A stretch of DNA of 64,000 bases from Granulosicoccus sp. (GTDB lineage Bacteria; Pseudomonadota; Gammaproteobacteria; Granulosicoccales; Granulosicoccaceae), in the NCBI GenBank assembly GCA_023301725.1, contig JALZUD010000013.1, positions 124,001 through 188,000 of the forward strand, given 5' to 3'. Every line of letters begins with the position of its first letter. The stretch's first letter is position 1. Shown here piece after piece: positions 41,188-51,426 of this stretch. Both the position numbers and the translations under genes were made by a program. The notes under the pieces were generated by a model. The model was not told the DNA's origin and ran no database searches. It worked only from the letters and a program-made list of their open reading frames with translations.

Positions 41188-42210
41188 TCAGACCAATTGC
41201 TCGGCCACAACCAGCAGTAATTTTTGCTCTTCCTCAGCATCCAGTTTCGCGCCATTGAGTCCGGTTACCGAGGCTCGTACAGCACTAACATGTGTTGGTG
41301 ACAACTTTAGAACTATAGGCGTTGCTGCTTGTAGAAATTCGATTCTACCTGCTGCTGCATCGCTGCTAGTTACACGAAAACTCAATGCATCCAATGCCGT
41401 AAGCAGCTGATTGAACGCGCTGTTAAAGCCTTTATTTATCAAAATTTCACTACCAGAAGCGGTAGTTTGGATGACTGCATCGTCAAGTACCGCACGGGCT
41501 TGATCATTACCCAGAATGCCCTTCACTTTTTGCTGCTCTACCCCTAGAAACAACAGAAAACGATTCAACAGCGCACTGGTGCTCTCAGGGTCGTGGGAGC
41601 TGGCAGGCCAAGACACATCATCGGGTAGTTGACTGGCTTCGCTGGATACTACCTGAGAACGCGCGAACAACCGTGCTCCAGCACCAGCGCGTTCAAGTCG
41701 AAAACCAACGCGCGAGAACATGTCATCACCTGCTACCAGATTTCGAAAAATTGATGAGTTTGCTCGCTCGCTCTCTGCACGCCATTGAGTCTGGATAACA
41801 CCCGCCGCAGGTTCTGTCTGGCTTATTGGGTACTTTTCGGAAGCCAGAAAAACAAGCAACTGTGGCCAGATGTTTTCGGGCGTAGTTTGAAATTCCAGCC
41901 AGTTTTGCCCACCTTCACGCACAAATCGCATGGATTCAAATAGCGGCAGTAATGTGTTTCGAGTCACCGCCGCATTGTTAGTGCCCGGAAGTACAAATTG
42001 TTCCGCCGCACTTATGTCGGTTAAATCAGGAGGCACTTGCAGGGATTGCGCCTCGCTGGAGGCAGTGGAGTAGATAACGTCCGGATTGTTGGGAGAAGCT
42101 AACAAGCCACACCCTGACAGAAGTATCGACGCAGCTACTGACAATGCGGTGACAGGTAGTGATCGCAACCGCGGACTCATCTGAGAGTGAGGGGTTCTGA
42201 TATGACTCAT
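41188..42210 (-). CDS. bamC: Outer membrane assembly lipoprotein BamC-like (NlpB/DapX)
   Basis: Lipobox LLSGCG; LQVPPDLTD; located directly downstream of dapA. Confidence 0.82.
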   Translation of the reverse strand: MSHIRTPHSQMSPRLRSLPVTALSVAASILLSGCGLLASPNNPDVIYSTASSEAQSLQVPPDLTDISAAEQFVLPGTNNAAVTRNTLLPLFESMRFVREGGQNWLEFQTTPENIWPQLLVFLASEKYPISQTEPAAGVIQTQWRAESERANSSIFRNLVAGDDMFSRVGFRLERAGAGARLFARSQVVSSEASQLPDDVSWPASSHDPESTSALLNRFLLFLGVEQQKVKGILGNDQARAVLDDAVIQTTASGSEILINKGFNSAFNQLLTALDALSFRVTSSDAAAGRIEFLQAATPIVLKLSPTHVSAVRASVTGLNGAKLDAEEEQKLLLVVAEQLV

Positions 42211-43085
42211 TGTATTGCCCCTGCCTTGACCAATGCGGCTTTCACTGACTGTTGATAACGTTCATCGAGCACGGTCAATGGTAACCTGATTCCCAAACCA
42301 ATCAGGTCCATCGCATGTAGCGCCCATTTAACCGGAATGGGATTGGATTCATGAAACAAAACCGTGTGCAAATCGCTAATTTTTTCTTCAATGGCTGAAG
42401 CGGCTACTCGGTCGCCAGCCATTGCTGCTTTGCACATCTGATGCATTTGCGCGGGCACAACATTAGCTGACACTGAGATATCACCATGCGCCCCTGCCAA
42501 CATACTTTCCATCGCAGTGGCGTCATCACCTGTGACAACCATGAATCCCGGCTCACATTGCTCAAGTAGCTCAACGATTCGCTCTACTGTGCCATGCGCC
42601 TCCTTGATGCCAACAATATTGGATACCCTGGACAGCCGCGCACTGGTTTCAGGCAGCATATCCAGCGCCGTTCTGCCCGGAACGTTGTATAGGATTTGCG
42701 GCACGGGCACAGCTTCCGCTACCGTTTTAAAGTGCTGATACAGGCCTTCCTGTGTGGGTTTGTTGTAGTACGGCGTGACCAGCAAGCAGGCATCGACGCC
42801 AACCTGCATGGCACGACGAGTCAACTCAATAGCCTCAGCCGTGGCATTAGCCCCGGTACCTGCGATAACAGGCACTCGCTTGTTGACCAGCTCTACAACA
42901 CGTTTTATGACGCTAGCATGCTCGGGTACCGTGAGAGTAGCCGACTCGCCTGTAGTGCCGACAGCGACAATAGCGTCGGTACCAGCTTCAACGTGAAATT
43001 CGATAAGATCGGCTAATCGCGCGTCGTCCACGGCACCGTCTTCGAGCATCGGGGTGGCAAGTGCCACCATGCTGCCTTTGAACAT
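42207..43085 (-). CDS. dapA: 4-hydroxy-tetrahydrodipicolinate synthase
   Basis: 292 aa; MFKGSMVALATPM, IVAVGTTGESATLT, VIAGTGANATAEAIELTRRA, YNVPGRTALDMLPET, GIKEAHG. Confidence 0.97.
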   Translation of the reverse strand: MFKGSMVALATPMLEDGAVDDARLADLIEFHVEAGTDAIVAVGTTGESATLTVPEHASVIKRVVELVNKRVPVIAGTGANATAEAIELTRRAMQVGVDACLLVTPYYNKPTQEGLYQHFKTVAEAVPVPQILYNVPGRTALDMLPETSARLSRVSNIVGIKEAHGTVERIVELLEQCEPGFMVVTGDDATAMESMLAGAHGDISVSANVVPAQMHQMCKAAMAGDRVAASAIEEKISDLHTVLFHESNPIPVKWALHAMDLIGLGIRLPLTVLDERYQQSVKAALVKAGAIQ

Positions 43086-43214
43086 TTACTGCTCCTGAGA
43101 TTCTAGGTGCTAATGGTACTGAGGAGACACGTCTTTCTCAACCGACAAATGCACATCCGGTAGACTTTCTAGCGCATTACATTCAATTGGCCACCGATCA
43201 ACAGGATAAGTATT

Positions 43215-43682
43215 GTGAGCACACCAGAACTGAACAAACCTGCCCCGAATTTCGACCTACCAGCCACGTCCGATAAGAGCATCTCACTCTCTGACCTACA
43301 GGGTAGCAAGGTGGTGCTATTTTTTTACCCACGCGACGACACTCCTGGCTGCACCACCGAAAGTCAGAATTTTAGAGATACGTTTGAACAGTTCACGGAG
43401 TCGAACACCATCATTCTTGGCATATCGCAAGATTCCGTAGCCAGTCACGAAAAATTCAAGGCTAAGCAAGAGATGCCATTCGATCTATTGTCGGATGAGT
43501 CAGGAGAGGTTTGCCAGGCATATGACGTCATCAGGCTTAAAAAAATGTACGGCAAAGAATTTGAAGGTATCGAACGCAGCACGTTTGTTATGGATGAAAC
43601 CGGCGTGCTGCGCGCAGAATGGAGAAAGGTAAAGGTGCCAGGCCATGTGGAAGAGGTACTTGCTGCTATTAAGCAGCTATAG
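43215..43682 (+). CDS. bcp: Thioredoxin-dependent peroxiredoxin (Bcp/PrxQ)
   Basis: 155 aa; GSKVVLFFYPRDDTPGCTTESQNFRD. Confidence 0.95.
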   Translation: MSTPELNKPAPNFDLPATSDKSISLSDLQGSKVVLFFYPRDDTPGCTTESQNFRDTFEQFTESNTIILGISQDSVASHEKFKAKQEMPFDLLSDESGEVCQAYDVIRLKKMYGKEFEGIERSTFVMDETGVLRAEWRKVKVPGHVEEVLAAIKQL

Positions 43683-43736
43683 ACTCTGACCTCTTGTCCT
43701 TTTAATCTTTGACACTCAAGTGGAGTTAATTGCGCA

Positions 43737-44816
43737 TTACTGAGCGGGCTGAGGGGTGTATTCTCTCTCTTCGGGCCAAGAGTTCAGCACCGCCTGCACC
43801 AGAGTCGCCAAAGGAATGGCGAAAAACACCCCCCAAAGGCCAAACAACCCACCAAAAAACAGAACAGCCGCGATAATCGCCAAAGGATGAAGATTGACCA
43901 CTTCCGAGAATAACAACGGCACCAGCACGTTGCCATCAAGTATCTGGATAACCTGGTAAGCAAGCAGCAGATACCCTAATTTGGCGGTAAATCCCCATTG
44001 AAAAAAACCGATCAAGGCGATAGGAACCGTGACAGCAATGGCTCCAACATAGGGGATGATAACCGACAGCCCAACAAGGAAGCTCAGCAGCAGAGAATAA
44101 TTGAGCCCCATTGCCATAAACAAGGCGAAGGTTACTGCCCACACAATGAGAATTTCGAAAAATTTGCCGCGGATATAGTTGCCGATTTTCTTATCAACTT
44201 CATGCCAGACCTGAAACGTCAGTTCGCTACGCTTGGGCATAAATTTACGGGCGAATGCCAGCAGTTTGTCTTTATCTTTGAGAGCAAAGAAGATCATGAT
44301 GGGCACCAGCACAACATAGACCGCGATCATGACTAAGGTGCCAAGACGCGCCAACGAGAACGACAATACACTCTGGGTCAATGAGGTCAGTTCACTACGC
44401 AAACTTTCAATAAGGTCGTTAACCTGCTCCACCGTAAAAATATCAGGGTACAGCTGGGGCAAACGTAGCATTTGCTCCTGAATATTCTGAATCATTCCGG
44501 GGGTTTCACGCACAATACTGGTGGTCTGCTGTGACAACACGGGTATCAGACCAAAAAGCACGATAACGGAGAAAGACACAATCATCGCAAGCACAAACAC
44601 TGATGCGAGCGTTCGTGGCAAACGCCACCCCTCCATGGTTCTCACCACGCTCTCGAGCAAATAGGCAAGAACGACAGCCACTAACACAGGCGCCATGATA
44701 TCGCCTATCAGATACACAAGGCCGAAGATTAAAACCAACAGTATTACTAGTGCAACCGCTTGGGGGTCGGAAAAATTCCGACTGTACCACCCACGGAGAA
44801 TGTCATACATCGCCAA
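43737..44816 (-). CDS. AI-2E family transporter / PerM-like permease
   Basis: 359 aa; GDIMAPVLVAVVLAYLLESVV, FSLARLGTLVMIAVYVVLVPIMIFFALKDK, FLVGLSVIIPYVGAIAVTVPIALIGF. Confidence 0.9.
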   Translation of the reverse strand: MAMYDILRGWYSRNFSDPQAVALVILLVLIFGLVYLIGDIMAPVLVAVVLAYLLESVVRTMEGWRLPRTLASVFVLAMIVSFSVIVLFGLIPVLSQQTTSIVRETPGMIQNIQEQMLRLPQLYPDIFTVEQVNDLIESLRSELTSLTQSVLSFSLARLGTLVMIAVYVVLVPIMIFFALKDKDKLLAFARKFMPKRSELTFQVWHEVDKKIGNYIRGKFFEILIVWAVTFALFMAMGLNYSLLLSFLVGLSVIIPYVGAIAVTVPIALIGFFQWGFTAKLGYLLLAYQVIQILDGNVLVPLLFSEVVNLHPLAIIAAVLFFGGLFGLWGVFFAIPLATLVQAVLNSWPEEREYTPQPAQ

Positions 44817-44995
44817 GACTGCCCCTTATAATGAATAACTTTCGAGCAGCTATTGTACGCCCAGAGCGTTCATGTTTGCAGCTGAGCGCCGCCAATAGGA
44901 CTGCCGCTGCTGAGAACCGCATGGCATGGCCGATGCAGCGGCCTTTTGTCAGGTTACAAACATACAAATTCAAGCTGGTTTTCTGCGTTTGTTAC

Positions 44996-45033
44996 GTGAC
45001 TATTTTGTGACAATCTTGTGACGATCTTGTGAC
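44996..45033. repeat. 11-bp-period tandem repeat: four GTGAC boxes
   Basis: GTGACtatttt GTGACaatctt GTGACgatctt GTGAC at 44996, 45007, 45018, 45029; last copy touches the lysR-like stop codon. Confidence 0.8.
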
Positions 45034-45935
45034 TAGGGATCGCAGTTATCCAAATGTTGCTTGGCAAACTGAAACAGCTCGTCCATCAAGTGTGTTCTGA
45101 ATTTCTGACGCTGGCGTACAAAATACAAAGTACGCTCTAACCTCGGATTCAATGGCCGCGCCTCCAGCAACCCCAAAGCCAACTCTCTGCTGAAAGTTGC
45201 TCTGGATACAATGGTAATTCCCATCCCGGCCTGTACCGCGCCTTTGATGGCTTCGGTGCTTCCCAGTTCAAAGGGTCTGTTCAAGGTATGTTCATCAACA
45301 CCGTGTGCAGACAGATAGCGCTCGACCACGCTGCGCGTACCAGAGCCGTCTTCACGGTGAATAAACGGGTAGGAACTTAACGCCATCGGCTCAATAGACT
45401 CTGAGTTCGACAACGGATGACCCGGCGGCATGATTACCTGCAGCTCGTCCTCCTGACAACGTTCTACTCTGAGGAGCTGATTGTCTACCTCACCTTCAAC
45501 TACTCCAAGATCAATGGTGTTGTCAGCCACCAGCGCGACAATGGCATCGGTATTAGCCACACGCAGTGTGATCTGCACGTCGGGAAAATTACGTCGAAAA
45601 TCCCCTAATAGTCCAGGGAGCATGTACTCGGCAATAGTGGTGCTGGCTCCAAGTGTAATCAGGCCCGCTTTGTCACCGGTGAGCTCCTTTACCGATTCGC
45701 TCATCTCGCCATATAAATTGATGATGCGATCGGCGTAGATCATCACCTGCGCGCCAGCATCGGTCAGACTAATGCTGTTGTTGCCACGGTCAAACAATCT
45801 GGCATTCAGCTCTTCTTCCAGCTGTCGAATCTGATGTGTTACAGCAGGCTGGGTCATATGCAAGGCCTCTGCAGCTCTAGTAAAGCTCAGCACCCCAGCT
45901 ACGGTGTGAAAGACCTGAAGTCGACGATCAGACAT
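45033..45935 (-). CDS. LysR-family transcriptional regulator
   Basis: 300 aa; LQVFHTVAGVLSFTRAAEALHMTQPAVTHQIRQLEEELNARLFDR. Confidence 0.95.
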   Translation of the reverse strand: MSDRRLQVFHTVAGVLSFTRAAEALHMTQPAVTHQIRQLEEELNARLFDRGNNSISLTDAGAQVMIYADRIINLYGEMSESVKELTGDKAGLITLGASTTIAEYMLPGLLGDFRRNFPDVQITLRVANTDAIVALVADNTIDLGVVEGEVDNQLLRVERCQEDELQVIMPPGHPLSNSESIEPMALSSYPFIHREDGSGTRSVVERYLSAHGVDEHTLNRPFELGSTEAIKGAVQAGMGITIVSRATFSRELALGLLEARPLNPRLERTLYFVRQRQKFRTHLMDELFQFAKQHLDNCDP

Positions 45936-46104
45936 TCTATCTTGATTCCTTTGGAGTTAAGAACACGTTGCCCGACTTGAAAGTGGCTCCTGAGAGAGCG
46001 TAGATGCTGAAAAATTCATGTAAGTGGCCTCTATGCCATGCTAACTGTGACACCCCGCCGAGCCTGATCGTTATACTCGCATCCTACGCAACAGGATATC
46101 AGGC

Positions 46105-47802
46105 ATGCGCGCTAGTCAGTTCCATTTAAGCACTACTCGAGAGACACCAAGCGATGCAGAAATCGCTAGCCACCAGTTGATGCTGCGTGGAGGCTATATC
46201 CGCCGGCTAGGTTCTGGCCTCTATTCGTGGATGCCCATCGGTATCAGAGTGTTGCGTAAAATTGAGGCTATTGTTCGTGAGGAAATGAATAAAGCGGGTG
46301 CTCTAGAAGTGCTCATGCCCTCAGTACAGCCTTCCGATCTGTGGGAAGAATCGGGGCGCTGGGGCAAGTTTGGCCCTGAATTACTTCGCCTGACCGACCG
46401 GCACAATCGCGAATTCTGCCTCGGGCCCACGCACGAGGAAGTCATCACAGACATCGCTCGCAGAGATATTAAAAGCTACAAGCAACTACCCCTGAATTTC
46501 TACCAGATTCAAACCAAATTCCGTGACGAAACCCGGCCACGCTTTGGCGTTATGAGATCGCGTGAATTCATCATGAAAGATGCCTATTCGTTTAATATTG
46601 ACGAGGCTTCACTTCAGCATAGCTTTGATGCCATGCATAAAGCTTACTGCGCCATCTTTGATCGTATGGGGCTTAATTATCGTGCGGTAGAAGCTGACAG
46701 CGGCAGCATCGGTGGTGCACAGTCGCGCGAATTTCACGTGCTGGCAGACAGCGGCGAAGATGCTGTTGTTTACGCCACACACGGTGACTACGCTGCCAAT
46801 ATCGAAAAGGCGGCTGCGGTTTGTAATACAACACGTGCGCAAGCCACGAAGGAGATGCAACGTGTCGATACTCCCGGAGTGCACACTATTGATGATCTAG
46901 CCAAGCACTTGCAGGTGGATGCTAGTCTATGTCTGAAAACTCTGCTGGTGGTGGGCAGTGAAGAACCTGTCGTGGCTCTAGTGCTGCGAGGCGATCACCA
47001 ACTTAATGAAATCAAGGTCGAACACCTGCCAGAGGTGGCTGAACCATTGACCATGGCAGACGCCGAGCAGATCAAGGCAGCAGCTAACTGCGATGCAGGC
47101 TCTATTGGCCCTGTCGGTTTGAACATTCCGGTTATTGCAGATGCAGACGCCGCTTGCATGAGCGATTTCATTTGCGGTGCTAACAGCAACGATCAACACC
47201 TCACTGGGGTTAACTGGGAGCGTGATGTACCTCAGCCTATTGTCAGAGATATTCGTAACGTGGTTGAAGGTGACGCAAACCCTACAGGCGAAGGCACTTT
47301 GAAAATTGTGCGTGGTATAGAGGTTGGACACATCTTCCAGCTAGGCGATAAATACAGCCAGGCCATGAACGCTACCGTACTGGATGAAAACGGCAAGCCC
47401 ACCATGCTAATGATGGGATGCTATGGCATTGGGGTCACGCGCGTGGCAGCAGCAGCTATCGAGCAAAACAATGACGACAAAGGCATTATCTGGCCGATGT
47501 CGATAGCACCTTTTGAAGTGGTTATTTGCCCGGTAAACATGGTGAAATCTGATGCTGTCAAAGCCGCTGCTGAGACGCTATACCAGGAGCTGTCTGATGC
47601 CGGTGTTGATGTCTTATTCGACGACAGACCCTTACGCCCCGGTGCCATGTTCACTGACATGGAGCTCATTGGCATACCGCATCGTTTTGTTATCAGCGAC
47701 AAGCTGCTCGCTAACAATGAAGTGGAATATAGAGCGCGTGCAGATAGCGAATCTAGTGTGATTGCTTACGATCAGATTATGAGCAAGCTTGTCTCTCATT
47801 AG
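46105..47802 (+). CDS. proS: Prolyl-tRNA synthetase
   Basis: 565 aa; [83 protein letters not shown]. Confidence 0.97.
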   Translation: MRASQFHLSTTRETPSDAEIASHQLMLRGGYIRRLGSGLYSWMPIGIRVLRKIEAIVREEMNKAGALEVLMPSVQPSDLWEESGRWGKFGPELLRLTDRHNREFCLGPTHEEVITDIARRDIKSYKQLPLNFYQIQTKFRDETRPRFGVMRSREFIMKDAYSFNIDEASLQHSFDAMHKAYCAIFDRMGLNYRAVEADSGSIGGAQSREFHVLADSGEDAVVYATHGDYAANIEKAAAVCNTTRAQATKEMQRVDTPGVHTIDDLAKHLQVDASLCLKTLLVVGSEEPVVALVLRGDHQLNEIKVEHLPEVAEPLTMADAEQIKAAANCDAGSIGPVGLNIPVIADADAACMSDFICGANSNDQHLTGVNWERDVPQPIVRDIRNVVEGDANPTGEGTLKIVRGIEVGHIFQLGDKYSQAMNATVLDENGKPTMLMMGCYGIGVTRVAAAAIEQNNDDKGIIWPMSIAPFEVVICPVNMVKSDAVKAAAETLYQELSDAGVDVLFDDRPLRPGAMFTDMELIGIPHRFVISDKLLANNEVEYRARADSESSVIAYDQIMSKLVSH

Positions 47803-47839
47803 ACTGCCTACGCGCAAGGTCATTTCCACAGAGAGAATG

Positions 47840-47876
47840 CAGGCTGGCGTCTGACTTACGCCAGCCTGTTATTTTG
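47840..47876 (+). terminator. Rho-independent terminator downstream of proS
   Basis: Perfect 11-bp stem caggctggcgt/acgccagcctg, 7-nt loop, followed by ttatttt. Confidence 0.85.
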
Positions 47877-47921
47877 TGCAGAAATTTAACGACATGCTCA
47901 CTGCGTTTAAATAAATTCGAC

Positions 47922-47946
47922 TGATTTTAACGCTGTGCAAACAGCG
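47922..47946 (-). terminator. Weak candidate terminator for the convergent lipoprotein gene
   Basis: Stem CGCTGT/ACAGCG with 4-nt loop, followed on the minus strand by TTAAAAT. Confidence 0.35.
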
Positions 47947-47974
47947 CGTTTAATAGTGGGGCCTATAGAGATGC

Positions 47975-48742
47975 TTATTCTGCTGGCAACTCAATAACAG
48001 GCAAGCCATTCGGATTAGTCAGTTCGCAGCCCAAAGCGGATATCGATGCGCCATTGCGGTTAGTAGAAAAAATTCCTGTTGTTGAAAAACCAGTTGCACA
48101 GAAATCTTCAGATTTAAACGCATACATGCATCCACCATTAGCCGGTTTGCGCAAAATAAAACTGTCTGGATTAGCGCGATCGTAACCCGCTAAAAATAGA
48201 GTAACCGTGCTGTCCTCTATGGACGCAGTAACGCTGACAATATCCTGTCTGCTGATCTCAAAATTAATGCCCTCATCGGTACGAGACACTAAGTTGAGTG
48301 AACCACCATTCTCTGGCTCAATGGTGACCAGATTGCTGACATTGGGACGTTCGCCCCCAGCATTCTCACCTTGCGCTAGTTGCTGAGATAAAACCAATTG
48401 AATAGGCTCAAATATTGGGGTACAGCGATCTAGCGAATCAATAACCAACCCTAAGGCAGGTGTTTGTGAAGATGGATCTGCGTCACCTTGTCCATCACCG
48501 GGAGTACCAGGAACACTATCACCACTATTGCCGTCAGCCACTTCGTTAGCTGAATCACCATCACCACCAGTTTCACCATCAGTGTCAGTGCCCGTGCCAT
48601 TACCGCCGTTCGGAATATCTTGCGCATCGCCGCTGCCTGTTTCTTGCTGCGAATCTGCAGACACTCCACCACTGCTGCCACTACTGCCACTGCATGCAGA
48701 TAAGGCCATCGCCATGAGCATGACTACAATCACTGGCACCAT
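47975..48742 (-). CDS. Predicted lipoprotein with Gly/Asp/Ser/Thr-rich low-complexity linker; unknown function
   Basis: MVPVIVVMLMAMALSACSGSSGSSGG lipobox LSAC; linker GSGDAQDIPNGGNGTGTDTDGETGGDGDS; ORF extends to 48787. Confidence 0.7.
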   Translation of the reverse strand: MVPVIVVMLMAMALSACSGSSGSSGGVSADSQQETGSGDAQDIPNGGNGTGTDTDGETGGDGDSANEVADGNSGDSVPGTPGDGQGDADPSSQTPALGLVIDSLDRCTPIFEPIQLVLSQQLAQGENAGGERPNVSNLVTIEPENGGSLNLVSRTDEGINFEISRQDIVSVTASIEDSTVTLFLAGYDRANPDSFILRKPANGGCMYAFKSEDFCATGFSTTGIFSTNRNGASISALGCELTNPNGLPVIELPAE

Positions 48743-48843
48743 TTTGATTCTCACAAGGCTAGGCTCGTTAGTACACAAATTGCGCATTAAATTTCATCCT
48801 TTTAAAGTAGAAGCACAGAACGTCAGAATTGACTAGCTGCAGC

Positions 48844-49353
48844 TTATAACAGCTTGCGTTGCATGTACACAATGTCTAGCCAAGAATCGAATTTGAAGCC
48901 GACGCCTGTCGCAATCCCGATACTTCTAAATCCGCATTGCTCATGCAACGCTATGGATGCGCGATTGTTGCTATCGCCGATAGCAGCTATCATCTGTCGA
49001 AACTGGCGTTTGGTGCATTCGTTGATCAATTCTGTCAACAATGCATGCCCGACTCCTTGCCCAATAAATCTGGGGCCAACATAAACTGAATCCTCCACGG
49101 TAAAGCGATACGCAGAGCGTTCTTTATGTGATGCTGCATAGGCAAAACCTGCAAGCTGGCCGTCGCAAGTTGCAATAAGTGTGGGCTGATTTCGTGATTC
49201 GCGGACTCGCCAACGAGTCTCGATCTCGTCTAATGAGGGTGGCACTTCCTCAAAACTACCTGTCCCTTCAAGTACATGACGCGCATAAGTTTCGCGCATG
49301 AATGACAGGTGTTTATTTTCTGCTAGACTGACAGCAACAGATTTTTGAGACAC
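48844..49353 (-). CDS. GNAT-family N-acetyltransferase
   Basis: 169 aa; VEDSVYVGPRFIGQGVGHALLTELINECTKRQFRQMIAAIGDSNNRASIALHEQCGFRSIG. Confidence 0.93.
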   Translation of the reverse strand: MSQKSVAVSLAENKHLSFMRETYARHVLEGTGSFEEVPPSLDEIETRWRVRESRNQPTLIATCDGQLAGFAYAASHKERSAYRFTVEDSVYVGPRFIGQGVGHALLTELINECTKRQFRQMIAAIGDSNNRASIALHEQCGFRSIGIATGVGFKFDSWLDIVYMQRKLL

Positions 49354-49425
49354 AGATCACACTTACTCATACAAAGATAACAACATAGAATAACTGAAAG
49401 TTGTCTCTGATCACGATCACTGTTT

Positions 49426-51228
49426 TCACTCCATCAAAGGTGCAGGTGTTACCTTCAAAATTTCCTCGTAGCTGGTTCTACCCTGAGCGACCTTGTTTAA
49501 GCCACTAAGGCGCATAGGACGCATTCCATCCTTGTATGCCTGTTTGCGTAAACTTTCCAGCTGAGTAGTTTGAGTAACATGCTCTTTAACACCTGGAGTC
49601 ATCTCTAGTAATTCATAGAGACCTGCACGGCCCAAGTATCCTGACTCCCTGCATTCAAGACAGCCGACAGCTTGGCTAATCTGTTCTGGGGCCTGAGATT
49701 TCCATGGAGCTGTTAAATCATTCCAGCGAGATTCATCCGCGTCAACTTTTGCCACACAATGAGGGCAGAACGTTCTGATCAATCGTTGGGCCACAACACC
49801 GATTAATGTTGAGCGGATCAGATAGTACGGCACACCTAGCTCCAGCAGTCGTGTAACAGCTGATGCGGCATCGTTGGTGTGCAATGTAGACAGCACAAGA
49901 TGCCCAGTCAGTGCAGCCTGCACTGCCATTTGCGCAGTTTCCAGGTCTCTTATCTCACCCACCATAATAATATCGGGGTCCTGTCGTAGTAAGGTTCTAA
50001 CGCCTGCCGCGAAATCCAGTTCGATATTATGCTGAACTTGCATCTGGTTAAACGCTGGTACTACCAGCTCAATGGGATCTTCTATGGTGCAGACATTGAC
50101 TTGAGGCGTGGCCAAACGCCGCAAGGAACTATACAAAGTGGTTGTCTTACCAGAGCCTGTAGGACCAGTAACCAGGACAATGCCGTTGGGTTGCTGGATC
50201 ATCGAGTTCCATATACCAGCTTCACGGGGATCAAAACCCAATTCACTCTGATCTCGCAGCAAAACCTCTGGATCAAAGATACGCATAACCATCTTTTCAC
50301 CGAACGCTGTGGGCATGGTAGAGATTCGTAGCTCTACCTCCTTGCCGTCGTTATTTCTAGTTTTAAGTCTTCCATCCTGCGGGCGACGCTTTTCGGCAAC
50401 ATCAAGCCTGCCTAGTATTTTTAGGCGGCTGGTTACTGCAGCCATGACCCCAGATGGCATATCGTAGACCTGTTGCATAACACCGTCGATGCGAAAACGC
50501 ACAGCCCCGGTTTCTCGTCGTGGCTCAAGATGGATGTCACTGGCACGTTGCTCATATGCGTATTGCAGTAACCAGTCCACCAGACTGACAACATGGCTGT
50601 CGTTAGCTTCCAGTTTATTGTTACGGCCTAGCTCCATGAGCTGCTCAAGATTCTGCACAGCACTTGATTGCTGTAAATTCTGGTCCTTCTTTGCACCCAA
50701 TACCGATTTCGATACCGAATAAAGTTCCTGCAAATAGCGTTTAATATCGCGCGGGTTGCAAATCACCAGACGAATTTCTTTATCTATTGCGCGCTGCAGT
50801 TCAACTTGCCACTCAGAAAAAAACGGCTCAGAGGTGCCAAACACCACATAATCTGCATGCGCTTCAATGCAAATCACATTAAACCGAGATGCATAGGCAT
50901 GCGAGATCACTCCGGTCACCGCCGGTACATCTATTTGCAAGGGATCTATCCGTTTCCACGGCAAATCTACTTTGCGCGCAAGCCATCGAGTTAGAAAATC
51001 CAGATCGATTTTCTGCTTTGGCTCATGCTGGTTTATCCACCCACCGGCGGCAATTCGCTCTAACGGCGAGGCAACCTGACGCCCACCATCCGGCTTGGAA
51101 ATAGAACGTAACAATGCACCATTAGATTCATTAATCAGCCCATCAAGCAACAACCCATCAAGCAGGGCCTCCAGTTCCAGTTTGCCAGTAGCTGGGTCGG
51201 CAAATCGTTTTGCATTCTCTGTGAGCAC
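49426..51228 (-). CDS. Type II secretion/type IV pilus assembly ATPase (GspE/PilB family)
   Basis: 600 aa; GIVLVTGPTGSGKTTTLYSSLRRL, HLVLSTLHTNDAASAVTRLLELGV, CPHC...CLEC tetracysteine, GRAGLYELLEM; GTG start. Confidence 0.93.
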   Translation of the reverse strand: MLTENAKRFADPATGKLELEALLDGLLLDGLINESNGALLRSISKPDGGRQVASPLERIAAGGWINQHEPKQKIDLDFLTRWLARKVDLPWKRIDPLQIDVPAVTGVISHAYASRFNVICIEAHADYVVFGTSEPFFSEWQVELQRAIDKEIRLVICNPRDIKRYLQELYSVSKSVLGAKKDQNLQQSSAVQNLEQLMELGRNNKLEANDSHVVSLVDWLLQYAYEQRASDIHLEPRRETGAVRFRIDGVMQQVYDMPSGVMAAVTSRLKILGRLDVAEKRRPQDGRLKTRNNDGKEVELRISTMPTAFGEKMVMRIFDPEVLLRDQSELGFDPREAGIWNSMIQQPNGIVLVTGPTGSGKTTTLYSSLRRLATPQVNVCTIEDPIELVVPAFNQMQVQHNIELDFAAGVRTLLRQDPDIIMVGEIRDLETAQMAVQAALTGHLVLSTLHTNDAASAVTRLLELGVPYYLIRSTLIGVVAQRLIRTFCPHCVAKVDADESRWNDLTAPWKSQAPEQISQAVGCLECRESGYLGRAGLYELLEMTPGVKEHVTQTTQLESLRKQAYKDGMRPMRLSGLNKVAQGRTSYEEILKVTPAPLME

Positions 51229-51426
51229 ACGCTTTTCACTATTGTTTTTATTATGCGCATGTAACGGCTCATGATACGTGCCCGTGAATGAACAACACCC
51301 AAGTTAACGTCCACGTCACGAACTGGCGCCCGAATGTGACACACTGCATGAACCGATAGCCCCTTAAGCGAGTACCAGTGCACACTCGTGCGCCGTTACA
51401 GATAATAGAAGCAACTTATCAAGACC

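Noticed and set aside
44996-45033. GTGAC tandem repeat considered as a CRISPR
   Set aside because: Unit is only 11 bp with near-identical spacers and no cas genes; fits a short tandem repeat or operator array.
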